The notes under the pieces: model-generated
Databases searched by the model: none
Seen by the model: only the letters and a program-made list of their open reading frames with translations
What the model was told of the DNA's origin: nothing
Part shown: positions 52,572-63,119 of the stretch, one piece after another
Layout of the letters: each line of letters begins with the position of its first letter
Numbering within the stretch: position 1 is the first letter of the stretch
Origin: Calliopsis andreniformis
Taxonomy: Eukaryota; Arthropoda; Insecta; Hymenoptera; Andrenidae
Reading direction: 5' to 3'
Length of the DNA stretch: 64,000 bases
Assembly: GCF_051401765.1 (NCBI RefSeq)
Contig: NW_027480494.1
Coordinates: 2,294,001 to 2,358,000, forward strand
Made by a program: the position numbers and the translations under genes

Positions 52572-54279
52572 CCATAGCAGCCATAGCCATAGCCACAGCC
52601 ACAGCAGCCATAGCCATTGCAATAGCAGCCATAGCAATAGCCATAGCAGCCATAACCACAGCCATAGCAGCCATAGCCATAGCCATAGCAGCCATAGCCA
52701 TAGCCATAGCAGCCAGACCCAGAGCCACAGCAGCCGTAGACATAGCCATAGCCATAGCAGCCATAGCCATAGCCATAGCAGCAATAGCCATGGCCATAGT
52801 AGCCAAAGCCATAGCCATAGCAGCCATATCCATAGACACAGCCATAGCAGCCATAGCCATAGCCACAGCCATAGCCATTGCCATAACAGCCATAGCCATA
52901 GCCATAGCAGCCATAGCCATAGGCATAGCAGCCATAGCCATAGCCATAGCAGCCATAGCCATAGCCATAGCAGTCATAGCCATAGCCATAGCCATAACAG
53001 CCATAGCCATAGCAGCCATAGCCATAGCCATAGCCATAGCCATAGCAGCCATAGCCATAGCCATAGCAGCCATAGCCATAGCCATAGCAGCCATAGCCAT
53101 AGCCATAGCAGCCATAGCGATCGCCATAGCAATCATAGGCATACCCATAGCTGCCGGAGCCAGAGCCACAGCAGCCGTAGACATAGCCATAGCCTTAGCA
53201 GCCATAGCCATAACCATATTCATAGCAGCCATAGCCATAGCCATAGCAGCCATACCAATGGCCATAGTAGCCAAAGCCGTAGCCATAGCAGCCGTAGCCA
53301 TAGCCATATCCATAGCGGCCATAGCCATAGCCATAGCAGTCGTAGCCATAGCCATAGCCATAGCAGCCATAGCCATAGCCATAGCCATAGCAGCCATAGC
53401 CATAGCCATAGCAGCCATAGCCATAGCCATAGCAGACATAGCCACAGCCATAGCAGCCATAGCCATAGCCATAGCTGCCATAGGCACAGCCATACCCATT
53501 GCAGCCATAGACATAGCCATAGCAGCCATAGCCATAGCCATAGCCATAGCAGCCATAGCCATATCCATAGCAGACATAGCCATAGCCATAGCCATACCAG
53601 CCGTATCCATAGCCATAGTAGCCATAGCCATAGCCATAGCAGCCATAGTCGCCATAGCCATAACCATAGCAGCCATAGCCATAGCCATAGCAGACATAGC
53701 CATAGCCGTAGCCATAGCAGCAATAGCCATAGGCATAGCAGCCATAGCCATATCCATAGCAGCCATAGCCATAGCCATAGCAGTCATAGCCATAGCCATA
53801 GCCATTACAGCCATAGCCATAGCAGCCATAGCCATAGCCATAGCCATAGCCATAGCAGCCATAGCCATAGCCATAGCAGCCATAGCCATAGCCATGGCAG
53901 GCATAGCGATAGCCATAGCAGCCATAGGCATACCCATAGCTGCCGGAGCCAGAGCCACAGCAGCCGTAGACATAGCTATAGCCTTAGCAGCCATAGCCAT
54001 AACCAGAGCCATAGCAGCCATAGCCATAGCCATAGCAGCCATACCAATGGCCATAGTAGCCACAGCCATGGCCATAGTAGCAAAAGCCATAGCCATAGCA
54101 TCCATAGCCAAAGACATAGCCACAGCAGCCAGAGCCATAGCCATAGCCATAGCTATAGCAGCCATAGCGATAGCCATAGCAGCCGTAGGCAGAGCCATAG
54201 CAGCCATAGCTATATCCATAGCAGACACACACATAGCCACATCCATAGCAGCCATAATCATAGCTATAGCCATAGCAGC
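52572..54279. repeat. Long-range duplication, right copy
   Basis: Partner of 9588-11295. Upstream of both copies the similarity continues: ATGGACATAG at 7423 corresponds to 50788, but with a net 381 bp missing on this side. The extended pair is therefore about 3.5-3.9 kb long. Confidence 0.9.
53117..53124 (+). other. GCGATCGC palindrome
   Basis: 546 bp after marker 52571; partner of 10133. Confidence 0.95.
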
Positions 54280-55149
54280 CATAGCCATAGCCATAGCAGC
54301 CATAGCCATAGCCATACCCATAGCAGCCATAGCCATAGCCATAGCCGTCATAGCCATAGCCATAGCCATAGCCGTAGCAGCCATAGCCATAGCCATAGCA
54401 GCCATAGCCATAGCCATAGCAGCCATAGCCATAGCCAGAGCAGCCATAGCCAAAGCCATAGCAGCCATAGCCATAGCCATAGCAGCCGTAGTCATAGCAG
54501 CCGCAGCCATAGCCATAGCCATAGCAGCCATTGCCATAACCATTGCAGCCATAACCACAGCCATAGCAGCCATAGCCATAGCCATAGCAGCCATAGGCAT
54601 AGCCATAGCAGCCAGAGCCAGAGCCGCAGCAGCCGTAGACATAGCCATAGCCTTAGCAGCCATAGACATAACCATAGCCATAGCAGCAATAGCCATTGCC
54701 ATGGCTGCCATAGCCATGGCCATAGTAGCCAAAGCCATAGCCATAGCAGCCATAGCCATAGACATAGACATAGCCATAGCAGCCATAGCCATAGCCATAG
54801 CCATAGCCATAGCCATAGCAGCCATAGCCATAGCCATAGCCATAGCCGTAGCAGCCATAGCCATAGCCATAGCAGCCATAGCCATAGCCATAGCAGCCAT
54901 AGCCATAGCCAGAGCAGCCATAGCCAAAGCCATAGCAGCCATAGCCATAGCCATAGCAGCCATAGGCATAGCCATACCCATAGCAGCCGTAGCCATAGCC
55001 ATAGCAGTCATAGCTATAGCCATAGCCATAGCAGCCATAGCCATAGCCATAGCCATAGCAGCCATAGCCATAGCCATAGCAGCCATAGCCATAGCCATAC
55101 CCATAGCAGCCATAGCCATAGCCATAGCCGTCATAGCCATAGCCATTAG

Positions 55150-57604
55150 CCATAGCAGCCATAGCCATAGCCACAGCCACAGCAGCCATAGCCATTGCAA
55201 TAGCAGCCATAGCAACAGCCATAGCAGCCATAACCACAGCCATAGCAGCCATAGCCATAGCCATAGCAGCCATAGCCATAGCCATAGCCATAGCAGCCAG
55301 ACCCAGAGCCACAGCAGCCGTAGACATAGCCATAGCCATAGCAGCCATAGCCATAGCCATAGCAGCAATAGCCATGGCCATAGTAGCCAAAGCCATAGCC
55401 ATAGCAGCCATATCCATAGACATAGACATAGCAGCCATAGCCATAGCCACAGCCATAGCCATTGCCATAGCAGCCATAGCCATAGCCATAGCAGCCATAG
55501 CCATAGGCATAGCAGCCATAGCCATAGCCATAGCAGCCATAGCCATAGCCATAGCAGTCATAGCCATAGCCATAGCCATAACAGCCATAGCCATAGCAGC
55601 CATAGCCATAGCCATAGCCATAGCCATAGCAGCCATAGCCATAGCCATAGCAGCCATAGCCATAGCCATAGCAGCCATAGCCATAGCCATAGCAGACATA
55701 GCCACAGCCATAGCAGCCATAGCCATAGCCATAGCTGCCATAGGCACAGCCATACCCATAGCAGCCATAGACATAGCCATAGCAGTCATAGCCATAGCCA
55801 TAGCCATAGCAGCCATAGCCATAGCCATAGCCATAGCAGTCATAGCCATAGCCATAGCAGCCATAGCAATAGCCATAGCAGCCATAGCGACAGCCATAGC
55901 AGCCATAGCCATAGCCATAGCAGCCATAGCCATAGCCATAGCAGTCATAGCCATAGACATAGCCATAGCAGACATAGCCATAGCCACAGCCATAGCAGCC
56001 ATAGCCATAGCCATAGCTGCTATAGGCACAGCCATACCCATAGCAGCCATAGACATAGCCATAGCAGTCATAGCCATAGCCATAGCCATAGCAGCCATAG
56101 CCATAGCCATAGCCATAGCAGCCATAGGCATAGCCATACCCATAGCAGCCATAGCCATAGTCATAGCAGTCATAGCCATAGACATAGCCATAGCAGCCAT
56201 AGCCATAGCCATAGCCATAGCAGACATAGCCATAGCCATAGCAGCCATAGCCATAGCCATACCCATAGCAGCCATAGCCATAGCCATAGCAGTCATGGCC
56301 ATAGCCATAGACAAGGCAGCCATAATCATAGCCACAGCCATAGCAGCCATAGCCATAACCATAGCAGCCATAGCCATAGCCATAGCAGACATAACCACAG
56401 CCATAGCAGCCATAACCATAGCCATAGCAGCCATAGCCATAGCCATAGCAGCCAGAGCCAGAGCCACAGCAGCCGTAGACATAGCCATAGCCTTAGCAGA
56501 GATAGACATATCCATAACCATAGCAGCCATATCCATAGCCATAGCAGCCACAGCCATGGCCATAGTAGCAAAACCCATAGCCATAGCATCCATAGCCAAA
56601 GACATAGCCACAGCAGCCAGAGCCATAGCCATAGCCATAGCTATAGCAGCCATAGCCATAGCCATAGCTATAGCAGCCATAGCCATAGCCATAGCTATAG
56701 CAGCCATAACCATAGCCATAGCAGCCATAGCCACAGCCATAGCCATAGCAGCCGTATCCATAGCCATAGCCATAGCAGCCGTATCCACAGCCATAGTAGC
56801 CATAACCATAGCCATAGCAGCCATAGTCGCCATAGCCATAACCATAGCAGCCATAGAAATAGCCATAGCAGACATAGCCATAGGCATAGCCATAGCAGCC
56901 GTATCCGTAGCCATAGTAGCCATAGCCATAGCCATAGCAGCCATAGCCATGGCCTTAGTAGCCATAGCCATAGCCATAGCAGCCATTGCCATAACCATTG
57001 CAGCCATAACCACAGCCATAGCAGCCATAGCCATAGCCATAGCAGCCATAGGCATAGCCATAGCAGCCAGAGCCAGAGCCGCAGCAGCCGTAGACATAGC
57101 CATAGCCTTAGCAGCCATAGACATAACCATAGCCATAGCAGCAATAGCCATTGCCATGGCTGCCATAGCCATGGCCATAGTAGCCAAAGCCATAGCCATA
57201 GCAGCCATAGCCATAGACATAGACATAGCCATAGCAGCCATAGCCATAGCCATAGCCATAGCCATAGCCATAGCAGCCATAGCAATAGCCATAGCCATAG
57301 CCGTAGCAGCCATAGCCATAGCCATAGCAGCCATAGCCATAGCCATAGCAGCCATAGCCATAGCCAGAGCAGCCATAGCCAAAGCCATAGCAGCCATAGC
57401 CATAGCCATAGCAGCCATAGGCATAGCCATACCCATAGCAGCCATAGCCATAGCCATAGCAGTCATAGCTATAGCCATAGCCATAGCAGCCATAGCCATA
57501 GCCATAGCCATAGCAGCCATAGCCATAGCCATAGCAGCCATAGCCATAGCCATACCCATAGCAGCCATAGCCATAGCCATAGCCGTCATAGCCATAGCCA
57601 TTAG
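55150..57604. repeat. HOR interval, 2455 bp, head A, T2 tail
   Basis: The 23269-type order up to GGCCTTAGTAG near 56951, then a jump into the T2 half (GCCATTGCCATAACC near 56985). It has no (AC)4 landmark. Private changes are CATAGACATAGACATAGC near 55418, GCCATAGCGACAGCC near 55884 (elsewhere GCCATAACCACAGCC) and GCTGCTATAGGC near 56017. Confidence 0.9.
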
Positions 57605-57653
57605 CCATAGCAGCCATAGCCATAGCCATAGCCGTCATAGCCATAGCCATTAG
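57605..57653. repeat. 49-bp interval between two markers
   Basis: Two complete GCCGTC...GCCATTAG markers stand 49 bp apart, with only a few hexamers between them. Nothing else in the window is comparable; the next shortest interval is 694 bp. Likely a marker duplicated by unequal exchange, or a unit reduced to almost nothing by deletion. Confidence 0.95.
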
Positions 57654-58169
57654 CCATAGCAGCCATAGCCATAGCCACAGCCACAGCAGCCATTGCCATT
57701 GCAATAGCAGCCATAGCAATAGCCATAGCAGCCATAACCACAGCCATAGCAGCCATAGCCATAGCCATAGCAGCCATAGCCATAGCCATAGCCATAGCAG
57801 CCAGACCCAGAGCCACAGCAGCCGTAGACATAGCCATAGCCATAGCAGCCATAGCCATAGCCATAGCAGCAATAGCCATGGCCATAGTAGCCAAAGCCAT
57901 AGCCATAGCAGCCATATCCATAGACACAGCCATAGCAGCCATAGCCATAGCCACAGCCATAGCCATTGCCATAGCAGCCATAGCCATAGCCATAGCAGCC
58001 ATAGCCATAGGCATAGCAGCCATAGCCATAGCCATAGCAGCCATAGCCATAGCCATAGCAGTCATAGCCATAGCCATAGCCATAACAGCCATAGCCATAG
58101 CAGCCATAGCCATAGCCATAGCCATAGCCATAGCAGCCATAGCCATAGCCATAGCAGCCATAGCCATAG

Positions 58170-58869
58170 CCACAGCAGCCAGAGCCATAGCCATAGCCAT
58201 AGCTATAGCAGCCATAGCCATAGCCATAGCTATAGCAGCCATAGCCATAGCCATAGCTATAGCAGCCATAGCCATAGCCATAGCAGCCATAGCCACAGCC
58301 ATAGCCATAGCAGCCGTATCCATAGCCATAGCCATAGCAGCCGTATCCACAGCCATAGTAGCCATAACCATAGCCATAGCAGCCATAGTCGCCATAGCCA
58401 TAACCATAGCAGCCATAGAAATAGCCATAGCAGACATAGCCATAGGCATAGCCATAGCAGCCGTATCCGTAGCCATAGTAGCCATAGCCATAGCCATAGC
58501 AGCCATAGCCATGGCCTTAGTAGCCATAGCCATAGCCATAGCAGCCATAGCCATAGCCATAGCCACAGCAGCTATAGCCATAGCCATAGCAGCCATAGCC
58601 ATAGCCATAGCTGCCATGGTCATAACCATAGCCATAGCAGCCATAGCCATAGCCATAGCAGCCATAGCCGTAGCCATAGCAGCCATAGCCATAGCCATTG
58701 CAGCCATAGCTATATCCATAGCAGACACACACATAGCCACAGCCATAGCATCCATAATCATAGCCATAGCCATAGCAGCCAATGCCATAGCCATAGCCAT
58801 AGCCATAGCAGCCAATGCCATAGCCATAGCCATAGCAGCTGTAGCCATTGCCAAAGCGGCCATAGCCAT
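58170..58869. repeat. 1230-bp tandem duplication, copy 1 (T1 half)
   Basis: GCCACAGCAGCCAGAGCC through AAAGCGGCC, with the private GCATCCATAATC. The next 530 bp (58870-59399) are head-side material that leads into copy 2. Confidence 0.92.
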
Positions 58870-59399
58870 AGCCATAGCAGCCATAGCCATAGCCATAGCC
58901 ATAGCAGCCATAGGCATAGCCATACCCATAGCAGCCATAGCCATAGTCATAGCAGTCATAGCCATAGACATAGCCATAGCAGCCATAGCCATAGCCATAG
59001 CCATAGCAGACATAGCCATAGCCATAGCCATAGCAGCCATAGCCATAGCCATACCCATAGCAGCCATAGCCATAGCCATAGCAGTCATGGCCATAGCCAT
59101 AGACAAGGCAGCCATAATCATAGCCACAGCCATAGCAGCCATAGCCATAACCATAGCAGCCATAGCCATAGCCATAGCAGACATAACCACAGCCATAGCA
59201 GCCATAACCATAGCCATAGCAGCCATAGCCATAGCCATAGCAGCCAGAGCCAGAGCCACAGCAGCCGTAGACATAGCCATAGCCTTAGCAGAGATAGACA
59301 TATCCATAACCATAGCAGCCATAGCCATAGCCATAGCAGCCACAGCCATGGCCATAGTAGCAAAACCCATAGCCATAGCATCCATAGCCAAAGACATAG

Positions 59400-60099
59400 C
59401 CACAGCAGCCAGAGCCATAGCCATAGCCATAGCTATAGCAGCCATAGCCATAGCCATAGCTATAGCAGCCATAGCCATAGCCATAGCTATAGCAGCCATA
59501 GCCATAGCCATAGCAGCCATAGCCACAGCCATAGCCATAGCAGCCGTATCCATAGCCATAGCCATAGCAGCCGTATCCACAGCCATAGTAGCCATAACCA
59601 TAGCCATAGCAGCCATAGTCGCCATAGCCATAACCATAGCAGCCATAGAAATAGCCATAGCAGACATAGCCATAGGCATAGCCATAGCAGCCGTATCCGT
59701 AGCCATAGTAGCCATAGCCATAGCCATAGCAGCCATAGCCATGGCCTTAGTAGCCATAGCCATAGCCATAGCAGCCATAGCCATAGCCATAGCCACAGCA
59801 GCTATAGCCATAGCCATAGCAGCCATAGCCATAGCCATAGCTGCCATGGTCATAACCATAGCCATAGCAGCCATAGCCATAGCCATAGCAGCCATAGCCG
59901 TAGCCATAGCAGCCATAGCCATAGCCATTGCAGCCATAGCTATATCCATAGCAGACACACACATAGCCACAGCCATAGCATCCATAATCATAGCCATAGC
60001 CATAGCAGCCAATGCCATAGCCATAGCCATAGCCATAGCAGCCAATGCCATAGCCATAGCCATAGCAGCTGTAGCCATTGCCAAAGCGGCCATAGCCAT
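59400..60099. repeat. 1230-bp tandem duplication, copy 2 (T1 half)
   Basis: Repeats 58170-58869 with the same private GCATCC, then continues into a normal T1 end and a marker at 60183. Confidence 0.92.
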
Positions 60100-60183
60100 A
60101 GCCACAGCAGCCTTAGCCATAGCCATAGCCATAGCCATAGCAGCCATAGCCATAGCCATAGCCGTCATAGCCATAGCCATTAG

Positions 60184-60877
60184 CCATAGCAGCCATAGCC
60201 ATAGCCATAGCAGCCGTAGCCATAGCAGCCGCAGCCATAGCCATAGCCATAGCAGCCATTGCCATAACCATTGCAGCCATAACCACAGCCATAGCAGCCA
60301 TAGCCATAGCCATAGCAGCCATAGGCATAGCCATAGCAGCCAGAGCCAGAGCCCCAGCAGCCGTAGACATAGCCATAGCCTTAGCAGCCATAGACATAAC
60401 CATAGCCATAGCAGCAATAGCCATTGCCATGGCTGCCATAGCCATGGCCATAGTAGCCAAAGCCATAGCCATAGCAGCCATAGCCATAGACATAGACATA
60501 GCCATAGCAGCCATAGCCATAGCCATAGCCATAGCCATAGCCATAGCAGCCATAGCCATAGCCATAGCCATAGCCGTAGCAGCCATAGCCATAGCCATAG
60601 CAGCCATAGCCATAGCCATAGCAGCCATAGCCATAGCCAGAGCAGCCATAGCCAAAGCCATAGCAGCCATAGCCATAGCCATAGCAGCCATAGGCATAGC
60701 CATACCCATAGCAGCCATAGCCATAGCCATAGCAGTCATAGCTATAGCCATAGCCATAGCAGCCATAGCCATAGCCATAGCCATAGCAGCCATAGCCATA
60801 GCCATAGCAGCCATAGCCATAGCCATACCCATAGCAGCCATAGCCATAGCCATAGCCGTCATAGCCATAGCCATTAG
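60184..60877. repeat. HOR interval, 694 bp, head C, T2 tail
   Basis: Unique start: the marker runs directly into GCAGCCGTAGCCATAGC and GCCGCAGCC (near 60210-60235), material that elsewhere lies deep in T2 units. The rest is the T2 half: GCCATTGCCATAACC, GCCAGAGCCCCAGCAGCC (private C near 60353), CCATGGCTGCC, GCCAGAGCAGCC, GTCATAGCTATAGCC. It looks like a T2 unit with its first two thirds deleted. Confidence 0.9.
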
Positions 60878-63119
60878 CCATAGCAGCCATAGCCATAGCC
60901 ACAGCCACAGCAGCCATAGCCATTGCAATAGCAGCCATAGCAATAGCCATAGCAGCCATAACCACAGCCATAGCAGCCATAGCCATAGCCATAGCAGCCA
61001 TAGCCATAGCCATAGCCATAGCAGCCAGACCCAGAGCCACAGCAGCCGTAGACATAGCCATAGCCATAGCAGCCATAGCCATAGCCATAGCAGCAATAGC
61101 CATGGCCATAGTAGCCAAAGCCATAGCCATAGCAGCCATATCCATAGACATAGCCATAGCAGCCATAGCCATAGCCACAGCCATAGCCATTGCCATAGCA
61201 GCCATAGCCATAGCCATAGCAGCCATAGCCATAGGCATAGCAGCCATAGCCATAGCCATAGCAGCCATAGCCATAGCCATAGCAGTCATAGCCATAGCCA
61301 TAGCCATAACAGCCATAGCCATAGCAGCCATAGCCATAGCCATAGCCATAGCCATAGCAGCCATAGCCATAGCCATAGCAGCCATAGCCATAGCCATAGC
61401 AGCCATAGCCATAGCCATAGCAGACATAGCCACAGCCATAGCAGCCATAGCCATAGCCATAGCTGCCATAGGCACAGCCATACCCATAGCAGCCATAGAC
61501 ATAGCCATAGCAGTCATAGCCATAGCCATAGCCATAGCAGCCATAGCCATAGCCATAGCCATAGCAGTCATAGCCATAGCCATAGCAGCCATAGCAATAG
61601 CCATAGCAGCCATAACCACAGCCATAGCAGCCATAGCCATAGCCATAGCAGCCATAGCCATAGCCATAGCAGTCATAGCCATAGACATAGCCATAGCAGA
61701 CATAGCCATAGCCACAGCCATAGCAGCCATAGCCGTAGCCATAGCTGCCATAGGCACAGCCATACCCATAGCAGCCATAGACATAGCCATAGCAGTCATA
61801 GCCATAGCCATAGCCATAGCAGCCATAGCCATAGCCATAGCCATAGCAGCCATAGGCATAGCCATACCCATAGCAGCCATAGCCATAGTCATAGCAGTCA
61901 TAGCCATAGACATAGCCATAGCAGCCATAGCCATAACCATAGCCATAGCAGACATAGCCATAGCCATAGCAGCCATAGCCATAGCCATACCCATAGCAGC
62001 CATAGCCATAGCCATAGCAGTCATGGCCATAGCCATAGACAAGGCAGCCATAATCATAGCCACCGCCATAGCAGCCATAGCCATAACCATAGCAGCCATA
62101 GCCATAGCCATAGCAGACATAACCACAGCCATAGCAGCCATAACCATAGCCATAGCAGCCATAGCCATAGCCGTAGCAGCCAGAGCCAGAGCCACAGCAG
62201 CCGTAGACATAGCCATAGCCTTAGCAGAGATAGACATATCCATAACCATAGCAGCCATAGCCATAGCCATAGCAGCCACAGCCATGGCCATAGTAGCAAA
62301 ACCCATAGCCATAGCATCCATAGCCAAAGACATAGCCACAGCAGCCAGAGCCATAGCCATAGCCATAGCTATAGCAGCCATAGGCATAGCCATAGCTATA
62401 GCAGCCATAGCCATAGCCATAGCTATAGCAGCCATAGCCATAGCCATAGCAGCCATAGCCACAGCCATAGCCATAGCAGCCGTATCCATAGCCATAGCCA
62501 TAGCAGCCGTATCCACAGCCATAGTAGCCATAACCATAGCCATAGCAGCCATAGTCGCCATAGCCATAACCATAGCAGCCATAGAAATAGCCATAGCAGA
62601 CATAGCCATAGGCATAGCCATAGCAGCCGTATCCATAGCCATAGTAGCCATAGCCATAGCCATAGCAGCCATAGCCATGGCCTTAGTAGCCATAGCCATA
62701 GCCATAGCAGCCATAGCCATAGCCATAGCCACAGCAGCTATAGCCATAGCCATAGCAGCCATAGCCATAGCCATAGCTGCCATGGTCATAACCATAGCCA
62801 TAGCAGCCATAGCCATAGCCATAGCAGCCATAGCCGTAGCCATAGCAGCCATAGCCATAGCCATTGCAGCCATAGCTATATCCATAGCAGACACACACAT
62901 AGCCACAGCCATAGCAGCCATAATCATTGCCATAGCCATAGCAGCCAATGCCATAGCCATAGCCATAGCCATAGCAGCCAATGCCATAGCCATAGCCATA
63001 GCAGCTGTAGCCATTGCCAAAGCGGCCATAGCCATAGCCACAGCAGCCTTAGCCATAGCCATAGCCATAGCCATAGCAGCCATAGCCATAGCCATAGCCG
63101 TCATAGCCATAGCCATTAG
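60878..63119. repeat. HOR interval, 2242 bp, head A, T1 tail
   Basis: Same length and landmark order as 23269-25510. It reads CATAACCACAGCC and GCAGCCTTAGCC where that unit reads CATAAACACAGCC and GCAGCCTTTGCC, so those variants mark the 25-34 kb core lineage. Private changes are GCCACCGCCATAGC near 62059, GCCGTAGCAGCCAGAGCC near 62170 and GCCATAGGCATAGCC near 62379. (AC)4 landmark CAT ends at 62898. Confidence 0.92.
60878..63119. repeat. Distant equal-length pair, right member
   Basis: Right member of the 2242-bp pair. It lacks the CATAAACAC and CCTTTGCC changes, so it keeps the state found in most other units. Confidence 0.85.

Larger units (their letters stand above)
52572..55149. repeat. 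HOR interval, 2578 bp, head A, T2 tail
   Basis: Twin of 9588-12162 for the first 1.7 kb (offset 42984). It diverges at 54280, where GCCAATGCC is replaced by GCCATAGCC, and after that carries a T2-like stretch with GTCATAGCC near 54345, GCAGCCGTAGTCATAGC near 54481 and a normal T2 end. (AC)4 landmark CAT ends at 54232. Confidence 0.9.
57654..60183. repeat. HOR interval, 2530 bp, head A, T1 tail, internal duplication
   Basis: Head A (with CATTGCCATTGCAATAGC), then a jump near 58170 into GCCACAGCAGCCAGAGCC and the full T1 half. That half is repeated 1230 bp later. Both copies carry the private GCATCCATAATC (near 58749 and 59979), where every other unit reads GCAGCCATAATC. (AC)4 landmarks have CAT ending at 58732 and 59962. 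The first T1 copy lacks the marker, so the duplication junction lies near 58870. Confidence 0.9.
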
